This document shows positions 1 to 10,024 of a DNA stretch of 64,000 nucleotides, one piece after another. Numbering within the stretch: position 1 is the first letter of the stretch; each line of letters begins with the position of its first letter. The notes beneath the pieces were generated by a model, which worked only from the letters and a program-made list of their open reading frames with translations, ran no database searches and was not told the DNA's origin. Position numbers and translations under genes: made by a program. The stretch lies in NCBI GenBank assembly GCA_016802295.1, contig JAESIW010000064.1, positions 372,001-436,000 on the forward strand. Direction: 5' to 3'. The stretch comes from Brachionus rotundiformis. Its lineage: Eukaryota > Rotifera > Eurotatoria > Ploima > Brachionidae.

Positions 1-44
1 ACAAAAGGCCCTTCACACCTTTATTGATTAGTTAAATAAATTAC

Positions 45-961
45 TTATTTTTTAGAATTATTTATTAAAGTAAAATACTCGCAATAATATGCATCTATCA
101 GATCATAACAGGTACCATTATTTTGGCATGGATTTGATTCTACTCCATTTGATATAATTTTGCACTCATCTATCTCTTTAAAAAAATAAAATTAAACCAA
201 GTTTGACAATTATAACCGTGTGAATTAACACACCATTTTCACAATAAACTCCATAAAATCCGTTTTTACAAGAGCAGGTGTAATTATGATTTTCAAACCC
301 AGGTACACAAAGGGCATCATTTTCGCACCTGTTATTGGCACATACATCAATATCTAAATAGAGAAATAAAGTATCTGTTTAGGGGTTTAAGTGTAGCTTT
401 ACATGTTCCACAATCTTTTCCAGTATATGGACCCACGCTTGAATTAAAAATTAAAAATTAAATAATTAAAATTTTAATCTTTATTTTAATTAATACCATA
501 TACAATAAAAGTCATAACTATTGTTTCTATTGACACAAATAGCGCCATTTAAACAAGGATTTGAATTACAAGGCTTAGCTGGTACATTTTGACAATTGTC
601 ACCACTAAAACCACTGTAACATTGACAATGATAATCAACTTGCTCTACTGGATTTAATTGGCCTGGTATGGTTTGACTTGTCACCACTGGAAAGCAAGCT
701 CCATTCACTCCGCAAGGCTTTTTGGAACAAGGATCCATTAGTTGACACTTTGATCCAACAAAACCTGGCTTACATCTACAAACAGCTTGATTATTTTGTA
801 TCTCACAGACTCCGTTCAGACCACATAAAGATTGAGTACAAATTTCTATTGAAAATAAAATTCTAATTTTAATTTAAAAAAATATTCTTCAAACCTTGAG
901 ATTCCACAAAAGCTTGAGAAACAATTAAAATTGTAGCTGAAATAAAAAATTTTTGTAGCAT
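45..961 (-). CDS. secreted EGF-repeat protein, paralogue A (probably partial at the left edge)
   Basis: Five exons read right to left: 895-961, 497-845, 403-437, 234-353 and about 45-175, all GT-AG. The first exon encodes a short hydrophobic signal peptide (MLQKFFISATILIVSQAF). After it come cysteine-rich EGF-like modules with the classic C-x-C-x(n)-G-x-x-C spacing, for example CRCKPGFVGSKC and CQCYSGFSGDNC. A stop exists at 45-47, but the last exon also carries a possible donor (GA then GTATTT, near 85) exactly where paralogue B splices to another exon, so the true C-terminus probably lies outside the window. It is a secreted or extracellular-matrix protein; partner and role cannot be told from sequence. 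The neighbour at 1233-2592 has the same exon pattern and phases, so the two arose by tandem duplication. Confidence 0.72.
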
Positions 962-1232
962 TCTTTTTTTCAATGATCGAATTAAGAAAAATTTCTGTTT
1001 TTATAAGCAAATTTAGATTGAGAAATTTGATATTTTTTTGAAAATATTTATTTTAAAATTTATTTTTAAATATAATGAAAAAAGTTTAAATCAGATCAAC
1101 TGTTCATTGTTAGTTGGGATTTGTATCTTTTAAAAAAAAATTGTAAATTTATTGTAATTCAATCTGCTTTATTATTAAGAAAATTGTAATTGAAAATAAA
1201 AAGACAATTTTAAGTTTATTTCGAAATTTAAT

Positions 1233-2592
1233 TCAGCATAGTTGACTACCATATTCAGGGCTAACACCTGGGCAAACACACACATAAGTTGCTGGACTTT
1301 GTATATTACAGCCTGGAATATTTATTATTGGAAAAGCTCCTGCTTCGACAGGGATGCATTTACTTCCGGGTTGCTTACACGGATTTGAATTGCATGGATT
1401 GGGCTGACATGGTGAACCAAAATATCCTGGCTGACAACTACAAGTATATGAAGATCCAACAGAATTGCAAATAGTACCATCACCACATGGATTTGAGTCA
1501 CATGGATTTGAATCTAAGCAACAAGTAAAATTTTAGAATATTGTTTAATATTTTAATATCAAAATTACAAATTTCACAAGATGGTCCAGTCCATGGAGGT
1601 TTGCATCTTCGAGAGGAATTAAGAAAAAAAAATTGGTAAAAAAAAATTACATGCAAATAAACGCATCAATCAAATCATAGCATTGTCCATCATTTTTACA
1701 TGGGCTGGTTATATTTCCATTTTGGTCGTAAACAATACACTCATTAATTTCTTTATTTAGTGATAAAAATATTTAACTTTATTAAATAAAATAATTTTAA
1801 ATTATATTCTGACCAGTTCGACAATAAATTCCATAAAATCCACTTAAACAATCACATGTATAATTCCTTGAATCCGGTAGTGGAACACAAGAAGCTCCAT
1901 TTTCACATCTATTATTGGCACAATAATCAACATCTTTTTTTTATATTAAAACATTTTATGCTTGATGAATTATTTAACTTACATGTTCCACAGTTATCTC
2001 CTATATAAGGTCCAACACTAACAATAAATTATTATAAAAAATGTATTCCTTTTTTTAGTATTTTACCATTCACAGAAATAGTCTCTGCTGCTTAACCTTT
2101 CAATACATTTTCCATTATTTAAGCACGGATTTGAACTACATGGTCCAGCAGAAGCTAAAAAATTCAAGATAAAGTAATTATTTTTAACCAATTCAAAATT
2201 TAGAATACAAAATTCGCAATTTGTTCCAGAAAAACCACTATAACATTGGCAAAGATAAGTAACATCTTCAACAGAAGTTCCTTGAATTACATTAACCACT
2301 GGAAAACATGCTCCAGAATTTCCACACGGTTTTTTAGAACAAGGATTAATGATGTTACATTTTGATCCTACATAGTCCTGAAAGCATTCACAAGTTGGTA
2401 CACCGTTAACATCAATGCATTTTCCATTTTCACATGATAAACCTCCACAAGCTTAATAATTTTTAATTTTACTCAATCAGAGAATGAATATTTTATTAAG
2501 AAATTAAATTCAAATTTACATTGCGCATAGGTCTGCTTGAAACCAAAAGTAATCAAAAGACTTAACGAGATGATATAAAATAAATTTTTCAT
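1233..2592 (-). CDS. secreted EGF-repeat protein, paralogue B
   Basis: Minus-strand multi-exon gene. Exon 1 (2520-2592) encodes a signal peptide (MKNLFYIISLSLLITFGF) and splices in the same phase as paralogue A. The following exons encode EGF-like modules such as CECFQDYVGSKC, CQCYSGFSGTNC, CDCLSGFYGIYC and CSCQPGYFGSPC. A final Cys-rich segment ends in YGSQLC and a stop at 1233-1235. One 57-nt intron near 2152-2210 is also open in frame, so it could be read through. Expected to be secreted; EGF arrays of this type usually mediate protein-protein contacts outside the cell. No transmembrane segment or enzyme domain is visible. Paired with paralogue A, about 270 bp downstream on the same strand. 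Confidence 0.75.
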
Positions 2593-3176
2593 TTTTAAAA
2601 TGGTTAATTTTTTTAAAAATTCTTTTAGTCTTTATACAAGTTATTTTTATTCGACATTAGGTATTTACCAAATTTTAACTAATATTTATATTTGTTTTAA
2701 GATTTTAGCATTTACCGGTAGCTATAATCAGAATTCAATTCACTGTTTTAATCTTGGATACTAAATCTTTTGTTAAACAATATTTTTTAAAATTTAGATA
2801 TGTATTAAGTCAAACATTTTTCATTTATTTTCAGATAAATATTTGTTTATTATTCAAATGATCAAAATCTTAATATTTAAAATTCAATAAAGCATATTTT
2901 CATTAACCCTAACTAAATAATTTTGAAAAAAATTTTTAACAGATAAAAGATTTTAAAAATATTCCTAATTTAGCAATTATACGAAATTAAATAAATATTA
3001 TTTTGATTTAATAAAAATTCTTTTCTAAATAGTTAATATTATTATTATATAAGCAGAGTGACATTATAAATATATTTTTTAAATTGATTTTAAAATATTA
3101 TTTCATTATTTTTTTGCACTTGTATGCATTTTGTATTTTGGAAATCGCTAAAAATTTTGGTGGCTACAGATTTAAT
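2593..3176. other. AT-rich spacer, left part of a duplicated block
   Basis: No gene seen. The first about 100 bp, immediately upstream of the EGF paralogue B start, matches 9199-9310 (shared TTTTAAAATGGTTAATTTTT and the following 60-70 bp with substitutions). The last about 60 bp matches 9380-9445. The middle has no counterpart in the second copy. Confidence 0.6.
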
Positions 3177-3285
3177 GACAGTATGGCCGAGTGGTCTAAG
3201 GCGCCAGACTCAAGTTTGAAACAAAACTAATAATGTGTGTTCTGGTCAGTGTATACTGGCGTGGGTTCAAATCCCACTGCTGTCA
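3177..3285 (+). tRNA. tRNA-Leu (anticodon CAA) with a 25-nt intron
   Basis: Full cloverleaf: acceptor GACAGTA pairs with TGCTGTC (one G-T wobble), the D arm contains GGCCGAGTGGTCTAAGGC, the anticodon stem is CCAGA/TCTGG, there is a long variable arm (CAGT...ACTG) as expected for a type II tRNA, and the T arm is GTGGGTTCAAATCCCAC. The anticodon CAA is at 3211-3213. The intron (3215-3239) sits one base 3' of the anticodon, the canonical nuclear position, and is often present in tRNA-Leu(CAA) of animals. Discriminator base A at 3285 and no encoded CCA, as usual for eukaryotes. The A box (TGGCCGAGTGG) and B box (GGTTCAAATCC) are intact, so it is probably transcribed by RNA polymerase III; a T run (TTTTTT) follows at 3288. 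Confidence 0.95.
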
Positions 3286-4142
3286 AATTTTTTAGGAAAA
3301 TTCAGAAATTTTTTCTTATTAGATCCTAAGTCAAATAAAAGAAGCTGAAATATAATTTTCCATTTCATCTTTAAACTATGGCTAAGGCTATGGAAATTTT
3401 GATTATTTGATATTACTTCGAGTTAAAATTGACGCACTGGATGATAAGGGATGATTGAAAATGTTCTAAAATTTTTCAAAAGAATATCCCAAATTAAATA
3501 ATTTTAAATAAAGTAAAAAAAATTATCTTAACTTAAAATTCAAAAAAAAATATTCTTTTTGAAGTATTTCAACAAATTTTCGTTTTCTTTTCTTAAACTT
3601 TTCTTAAAGAAAATTATGATTTCTTGTAATTTTTTTTAAAATTCCATTAAGTGGTCCGTAAACACGATAGTTATTCAAATAATGCAAATAATCATAGGGT
3701 GGCTTTCCAAAATAGAAGAGATCAATTTAAAGAAGTTTTTTTTTGAAAAATTTTAAAAATATATCACTAGTTAATAGTTGTTGGTTTAATTATTTTTGAA
3801 ATAATAGAATGAATGGTTTATTATTTAATAAAGTTTTCTTTTTACATTTGAATAATTTCCTATGTAAATATTTGCATTGATTTTTTAATCTTTTCGAAAA
3901 ATACTCGCTTTAAAAATCTAACCAGCTAGTTTGCGCAAGTGGTAAAGTAAACGGAGCAATCCAAAATTATTCAGAAATCTCGAAGTAACCATTAAGCTAA
4001 GCTACCTCGTGAACAAATTCTTTGATAAATAAATTTAAATTCTGAAAAAAATATTGTTCTGAAATTACGAAAATAAAAAAAATTTGTCAAAAAAGTTCTG
4101 CCTTTACTTTAGTTTAATAAAAATAATTTTTCAATCATTAGA
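3286..4142. other. spacer containing a conserved hairpin-like element
   Basis: No coding gene. Parts (about 3310-3360 and 3900-4130) have decayed counterparts at 9455-9500 and 9570-9870. The best conserved stretch is 3924-4008, annotated separately. The remainder is low-complexity A/T sequence. Confidence 0.6.
3924..4008. repeat. conserved duplicated element, copy 1 (imperfect inverted ends)
   Basis: Matches 9593-9702. The left 37 bases (CTAGTTTGCGC, GTGGTAAAGT, ACGGAGCAATCC) differ at only about three positions between copies, whereas the flanks are far more diverged. TAGTTT near the left end can pair with AAGCTA near the right, and AGTGGT with ACCATT, giving two nested stems. On the minus strand the right end contains TAGCTTAGCTTAATGG, loosely like a pol III A box, but no B box is present. 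Function unknown. Confidence 0.5.
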
Positions 4143-7094
4143 TTAGGAAAATTTATTTAAAATGTTTTTAATTTTTTTTTTTAAATTTGGATTTTTATCT
4201 AAATTTTTGAACATTAACAATTTTTTCAATTCTCTAGAATGTTTTTTGTTTAAGCGGTTTGTTTTTATTTGATCAACAAGACGTTCTAAAATATTTAAAT
4301 CCAAAGTTTTGTCCAAATTTTGGTTATAAATCGCGCTTGCTGAATAAAAGTCCCCATTCATACAATGAGCATAAAACATAAAATTGAATCCCAAGCTTGA
4401 TGAATAAAATTCAGAAAAAATAAGCATTAATTCTTCTAATTTGGTTCCAACTAATAGCTTTTTTTCATATTGCTTAAAATATGTTTTCAAGATAAATACT
4501 TCACCAACACTTGTCTTGTGTTCAACTAAATTGTATTTAAAATAACTAAACGCTTCATCTACTAGATCAGATTCAATGAATTTTAAAAGAACCATGCTGG
4601 CAAAACATGTATTTCTACTTATGATATTGCTTTCAAAAAGGTTCTCAACTAAATTTTTGTATTCAAAAGGACTGAGGATAGTAAAAACTTGGCCATTCAA
4701 AAACTCATTAATTTTTGCCAAACTGCTTTTGTCATTGTTCGCACTTGTCCATTTGAATGTTTTAAAAATTACTTCCAAATCTGAAGACTTTATTTTTTTG
4801 GCTCTAAATAGAATCTCACAGACATTGATGAATTTGACTGCATCTGGTTGAAATTTGTCTTTGTTTATGGCAAAAAACTTTAGCTGCTCAAGGTAAAACA
4901 AGCTTTTGTCAAAGTCGAATGTTCTGTGGGCATAAAAAATCATTAGATCATGACACAACTTTGGCGTAAATTGATCAACCGGCAATTTTTTGCTATAATT
5001 TTCAATCATCTCGATAGGGTTATCTAATTCCTCTGAATAACAAAGCCTCATAAGCAACCTTCGCACACTAGAATAAACATTCTTTTCTTTTGATTCTAAT
5101 TCTTCAATTAAGTTCATAAGCTCGTGAATAGATTCACTTTTGCTTGAATATTCTGATTTCTTTTGGGAAATAAACTCGCCGTGCTTAGAACCAGGGTTTC
5201 TTTGTAGAGAATTCTCAACTATTTTATACATTAAAACTGGATCAATTCCACTAGGAGTAGACCGGATACAATATTCTTTAAAAGTTTTATTAATGTCATT
5301 AATAAGGTTATCATCATTATGACCATATCTTTGATTAATTAATTTCAAGGTTTCCATAATTTTATTATTTCCATCGAAATCTATTAGAGAAAGATTGGTT
5401 GCATAAAGTTTGGTCAAATACCGATTAAGTTTGTTTAAAAAGGCTTCATTAAAATAACTTATATTTAAAGAAATGATTAAATTGTGGATATCAGCAAAAA
5501 CTTGATAAACAGAGCTGGCATCAAGGTTGTAATTTTTCTCAAGTCTATTTTGGTCAATATGTCTCAATTGGTTTTCAAGGATTATATCTGAACTTACATT
5601 GAAAAGTGTTAAAGTACTATAAATTTGATTATTGTCAAAAAGCCTGCAGATGTCTTCAAACTTTACCAAATAATTGGTGTCGTTGTTGCGAAAAATTTGT
5701 ATTATTTTCTTTAAATCATCTTTTTTCATTAAAACATTAAAATCGAAGCGAATTTTTTTGAGTATAGAATCAATTCTTTTATAATTCAGACACATTTCAA
5801 TTTTTTTTCTGCTATTTTTCAAATTGGTTACCAATTCGGCTGATTCTTTATCCAAAATTGGATAAAAATATTCTGGTTTAATTACTTCTTGATTGTTTTT
5901 AAGCTCTGAAATTATCTTTAAGCTATTTTCAGTGTCTTTTTTTGCCAAGGAAAATTTTAATAAATTTTCTAAATTCTCGACTCTATCTCCATGAAGGTTG
6001 ACAACTTTATTCAAACTTTTAAATTCATTTTCATATTCTATGATGGATTTCATAAAATATTCATTAAGATTAAAACCAAATTCATATTGATCACAAATCT
6101 TCAAGATTTCCACTACTGAATCTATTTTTTTTTCACTTGTAAGTCTATTTATCAAGTCAATAACATAAATTAGATCTTTTGGTGAAACAGTTTGTCTAAT
6201 AATTTTAACAAGCTGGTGATAAAACTCATTCTTACTAAAATTTATATCAAAAGTTGTTATATAATACAGTTCTAATAAATCTTTGGACAAAAAATTTGAA
6301 TCTCGATTTAAAATGTCCAATGCTTTGACATAATTGCTTGATATTAAATTTCCTTTTAAAACTGAGCAGATGGTTGAACGACTTAACTTGGAAAACTTAG
6401 ATTCTAAAATTTCGATTAATTTCGAAGATTTAGTCAGATCATTAGTTTTTAAATAAAAATAAATAATAGGATTAATAAGCTCAATCTGCTCGAATTTTAA
6501 ATGATCTTTTAAAATTTTGTCTTGTTCAGAATCAGGGAGATAATTTTCAAATTTATCAAAATCGAAAACAAAATTTTCATTTTTTATAACTCGGCTTACG
6601 AGAAATAAAGCTTGATTGATTTTATTTTGATGGCATAGTTGAGTAATTAAGTTTAAAATCATACCATGGTTTAAAACTAATCCTTGTGCTGAAATTAAGT
6701 TTAACATTTTGTATGGATCAAAAGAACATTGGTTAGAAATAGTTGTGCTCATATATGCTTCGTAATGGGGACTTTGATATCCAAAATCCATTTCTCTGAA
6801 CAGATTGTAAAATAGATAATCGGCAATGGGCTGTCTTTGAAAGGGAAATTTGTCTATATAATTTAAACCGCATGATTTTAACAAAATTAAGCTTGATTGT
6901 CGATCGCATACTCTATTAATTTCGATTTCTTTTACCAATTTTTTAAATAATTTACCATCAATTGGTTCGTTATTGGTCAAGTTCGAATTTAAAATTTCAA
7001 TATTTTGTTTGAATATATAAGATGAATAGCGCAAATCTAGGTAAATGAATTGTTGGTTAATCTTTGATTTGAAAATTCTAAGGCCATTGTTCAT
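4143..7094 (-). CDS. large helical-repeat protein, PPR/LRPPRC-like
   Basis: Single open reading frame of 983 residues with no intron, unlike most neighbours. The N-terminus is basic with few acidic residues for about 50 residues, compatible with a mitochondrial targeting sequence. The rest is almost entirely predicted helix, Leu/Ile/Asn/Lys-rich, with a two-helix rhythm of about 35 residues such as ILKGDHL- and LYYITTFDIN-like segments, as in pentatricopeptide-repeat proteins. Overall style and size recall LRPPRC / Drosophila bicoid stability factor, which bind and stabilise mitochondrial mRNAs, but those are near 1400 residues, so this would be a shorter relative. No catalytic domain is seen. 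Family assignment is an inference from composition and repeat rhythm, not from a diagnostic motif. Confidence 0.5.
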   Translation of the reverse strand: MNNGLRIFKSKINQQFIYLDLRYSSYIFKQNIEILNSNLTNNEPIDGKLFKKLVKEIEINRVCDRQSSLILLKSCGLNYIDKFPFQRQPIADYLFYNLFREMDFGYQSPHYEAYMSTTISNQCSFDPYKMLNLISAQGLVLNHGMILNLITQLCHQNKINQALFLVSRVIKNENFVFDFDKFENYLPDSEQDKILKDHLKFEQIELINPIIYFYLKTNDLTKSSKLIEILESKFSKLSRSTICSVLKGNLISSNYVKALDILNRDSNFLSKDLLELYYITTFDINFSKNEFYHQLVKIIRQTVSPKDLIYVIDLINRLTSEKKIDSVVEILKICDQYEFGFNLNEYFMKSIIEYENEFKSLNKVVNLHGDRVENLENLLKFSLAKKDTENSLKIISELKNNQEVIKPEYFYPILDKESAELVTNLKNSRKKIEMCLNYKRIDSILKKIRFDFNVLMKKDDLKKIIQIFRNNDTNYLVKFEDICRLFDNNQIYSTLTLFNVSSDIILENQLRHIDQNRLEKNYNLDASSVYQVFADIHNLIISLNISYFNEAFLNKLNRYLTKLYATNLSLIDFDGNNKIMETLKLINQRYGHNDDNLINDINKTFKEYCIRSTPSGIDPVLMYKIVENSLQRNPGSKHGEFISQKKSEYSSKSESIHELMNLIEELESKEKNVYSSVRRLLMRLCYSEELDNPIEMIENYSKKLPVDQFTPKLCHDLMIFYAHRTFDFDKSLFYLEQLKFFAINKDKFQPDAVKFINVCEILFRAKKIKSSDLEVIFKTFKWTSANNDKSSLAKINEFLNGQVFTILSPFEYKNLVENLFESNIISRNTCFASMVLLKFIESDLVDEAFSYFKYNLVEHKTSVGEVFILKTYFKQYEKKLLVGTKLEELMLIFSEFYSSSLGFNFMFYAHCMNGDFYSASAIYNQNLDKTLDLNILERLVDQIKTNRLNKKHSRELKKLLMFKNLDKNPNLKKKIKNILNKFS

Positions 7095-7600
7095 CCTTTA
7101 TTCAAAAAATATTTTACTAAATAAATTTGTAATTAGATATTATTTTTTTCAAATAAAAAATATAAAAATTATTATAAAAAAGTTTTGTATCAAAATTATT
7201 TTAACCCACATAATAAATTTAACAAATATTTAAATTAAAAATAAATAGAGTCATTCAAATGCACTAAAATTATATTAGACAAATGTAACAGAAATAAATT
7301 CTATACATTTTATTCTTTGAAAAAGAGAAGAGGAAAGAAAATGCTAATAAGCTTCTGAAAAATTATTTGTTAAAGGATAACTTTATACTATTAAGATATC
7401 AAAAATAAATTTAAATTTATCAAATGATTTTCAATTTGAACTTAAAAAACAATTTTTTATACATATTTTAAACTCAATTAAAATAAGATGACTTAATAAA
7501 TTGAATTAGTTAGATTTGTTCTTTTTCTTTAATTAACAACATATTAGGTTATTTCTAAAAAAAATTATGAAAAAGTTAAGAAAAGAGTTGAATAAACTTC
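7095..7600. other. AT-rich intergenic spacer
   Basis: Upstream region of the PPR-like gene. Only A/T-rich low-complexity sequence and short chance frames; no gene, RNA or repeat recognised. Confidence 0.5.
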
Positions 7601-8190
7601 TAATAAGGTGTTATCTTTCAAATTCCCACTGTATCTTTTTGGCATTGACCGAACCAACTCCATAAATTTTCAATCAAATTCAGATCTGGATTGTTCGCAG
7701 GCTAAAATAAGACTCTCCTTCGATATTTTGGCACAATGACAAGGGACATTGTCTAGCTGAAATATGAAGGCCTCATCGTCCCTCCATCTATTGACCAGAT
7801 TATTTCCTTAAATATCAACATATCTGTAAGAACTAAGCCTTCTGTTAAAATTCCAAGACTATAGTAGCTCATACAGCACCAAATTCCAATAGATACTTCT
7901 CTGATGACATGATCCTTTCTGAATTCGATTTTTCCTTTTGTCTACTTCAATGTTCATTCGTCAATGAACATTATTTGTCTTCATTTAGCCATGATTTCAG
8001 AAATTGGGTAAGAAATTTTTTCAAGCTTTTTTAAGATTTTGTTAATCTTGGTTTCCGAACCGCATGTTTACATCCGAGGTTTCGCATGAATTCGTAATAA
8101 TTAGGAAGTTTGATACTTATTAGATTTGAATTGTCCACTCTTGTAACTGATTAAGTGTTAAAGATAGGGGAATATGAATTATGAATTCAG
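7600..8190 (-). pseudogene. decayed Tc1/mariner-family transposase
   Basis: Reading the minus strand in shifting frames recovers, in the right order, fragments typical of Tc1-like DDE transposases: a helix-turn-helix tail (RKPRLTKS, about 8040-8075), a first catalytic segment (FIDE, about 7965), GIWCCMSYYSLG (about 7860-7895), FQLDNVPCHCAK around the second Asp (about 7735-7775), and NPDLNLIENLWSW around the final acidic residue (about 7652-7690). Several stops and frameshifts separate them, so no functional enzyme can be made. It belongs to a DNA transposon that once inserted between the PPR-like gene and the HR39-like gene. Exact element ends are not clear. Confidence 0.8.
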
Positions 8191-8311
8191 AATATCTTGA
8201 ACTGTCAACGAAGGCCTCCACAGTACTTCGAAAGAGCACATATCAGAGTATTCCTATACATAAAACAATTTTTAGGTATCAAATTAACAGGTTTTTTAGT
8301 GTTTGATTAAT

Positions 8312-8925
8312 AAAACCGAATATCTGGTTTAAACCATGCGCCGACTACCATCTAACCCATGTTATAATGATATTAATAAGGAGACCATGTCTTTGAATTA
8401 GATTCATTTCAGCGAGAGAGAGAGACAGACAGAGAAAAAAAGATAAAGAGTTTAATAATATTTAATACTTTAAGCTAATAGAGAGAAAATTTATACGAGG
8501 ATTGAGAAAAAAACAGAGAAACAAATTTTAGTTATAAGATTGTTAGAAATGTTAGTTTTAAGATTTAAAATCTTAATAATAGTTAAACAAAACTTGATTT
8601 TCATCATTTTAACCTTTGAATTTCGATTTTTTATAATATTTCTTAATTTTTGTACCCGCACCTAAATACGAAACACATATTTTTGTAATTAAAGAAATAA
8701 TTAAAATTATTTATTTTATTATAAAATTTTTAAAATTTTTACCCAAGCTTTAGCGTTTTCGTAGATTTTATTTTTTTAACGCTGCTTTTGAATCTGATTT
8801 TTGGTTATAAACGATGCACTTAAACCCGAATACCAGGTTTAAAGACATGGCCTCCTTATTAATATCATTATAACATGGGTTAGATGGTAGTCGGCGCATG
8901 GTTTAAAACCTGATATTCGGGTTTA
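8312..8925. mobile_element. inverted pair of small MITE-like elements
   Basis: The arm at 8312-8397 and the reverse complement of 8840-8925 match over about 86 bp at above 90 percent, including a perfectly shared stretch from ACCATGCGCCGACTACC onward through TATTAATAAGGAG. The right unit (8819-8927, about 109 bp) is bounded by its own short terminal inverted repeats (CTTAAACCCGAATACCAGG on the left, the same with one change on the right), a MITE structure without coding capacity. The left unit keeps only one of these ends. Between the arms lies unrelated AT-rich DNA with a short GA-rich run (8411-8442). Confidence 0.8.
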
Positions 8926-9198
8926 AGGGCACGCATCTCACTGGAAGGGTATACGGTATAAATCTTTAAATAGTCTAGACAATTAAGTAAAACATCATTA
9001 GGAGTATCATATTGAAGGTATTAAATGGATTTAACTACTATATTTTGTATAACTTAAATCTTAAGGAAATTGATCCTTGAAGCAAGACTTGGATATAAAA
9101 CTATAGCCAATGATAAATCCAATTAGTGCATTATAAATTCCTATTAAAGTTTTTTACTCAGCTTCCAGGATTTATGAGAGAGAAAGAATTTTGTTTTC
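8926..9198. other. spacer between MITE pair and duplicated block
   Basis: AT-rich sequence with no gene or repeat that I can recognise. Confidence 0.5.
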
Positions 9199-9870
9199 AT
9201 TTTTAAAATGGTTAATTTTTTTTTAATTCTTTTAGTCATTACACAAGTTTGTTGTAATCGAAGTTAGGTATTTTTCATTTTGTTTCAAAAGATTAACTAA
9301 GCTTCCCAAATTGTTTTATTATTTGGAATAACTTGATTGACAATTTCATAATGTTTAAAAAAAATGAATAAATATTAATTTGAAATCTATGAAATTGATT
9401 TTAAATATGTTGCTCAATTTTGATGGTTTTGGATCTAACGACAGTAATGGATATTAGATCAAATAAAAGGGATGAAATTAAATATTTATGGAAAAATCAA
9501 GTTATAAATCAAGACTCTAGTTTTTCCTAAATTTTGGACCTCGACATAGCTTTTAGTGCTTTAAAAAATACTTGGTTATAAAAGATTCAAAAAGCTAGTT
9601 TGCGCTAGTGGTAAAGTTATACGGAGCAATCCAAATTGAAAGGAAATGTTCGGTGTACAAAATTTCTGAAATCGCGAAGTAACCACTTAACTAAGCTAGC
9701 TCACAAGAATATTCTTTAAAAAACATATTTTAATTCGTAAAAGTTATTGTTGTGAAATTACGCAAATTAAGACTTTTTGTTAAAAAAGTTTTACTTTTAC
9801 AATATTTTAATTTAAAAAAAAATCGTAAATAATTATATTATTAATTATATTTGAAGAGTTTATTTAAAAT
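9199..9870. repeat. decayed duplicate of the 2590-4160 region, lacking the tRNA
   Basis: Collinear matches: 9199-9310 with 2586-2690, 9380-9445 with 3105-3180, 9453-9500 with 3318-3360, 9565-9795 with 3890-4115, and the end with the 3' end of the PPR-like gene near 4150. At 9440-9450 only the first bases of the tRNA (GACAGTA then ATGG) remain; the rest of the tRNA is absent, with downstream homology (ATTAGATC, AAATAAAAG) resuming at once. No open coding sequence. Confidence 0.75.
9593..9702. repeat. conserved duplicated element, copy 2
   Basis: Counterpart of 3924-4008, with about 25 extra bases in the middle (around 9636-9660). Stems are kept: TAGTTT with AAGCTA, and AGTGGT with ACCACT, the latter now fully Watson-Crick where copy 1 has a G-T pair. 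The outermost AGCTAG/CTAGCT also pairs. The minus strand shows TAGCTTAGTTAAGTGG, resembling a tRNA A box. No B box or complete cloverleaf was found. Confidence 0.5.
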
Positions 9871-10024
9871 TTTATATTTTCAACTTCTTTTTCAGCTTAG
9901 AATATCTTCAATGATTTAAAATTTTAAAATAATCAAAATTTGACATTAACCATCAACTTTATTTTAATCAAATATATTTACAATAAAATATCTTAACTAG
10001 AAACATAACAATTTCCACCGGAAT

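Noticed and set aside
3910..4010. possible second tRNA gene on the minus strand
   Set aside because: Has an A-box-like motif but no B box, no anticodon stem and no complete cloverleaf in either copy.
4576..4851. 91-codon plus-strand frame inside the PPR-like gene
   Set aside because: Antisense shadow of a clear coding sequence.
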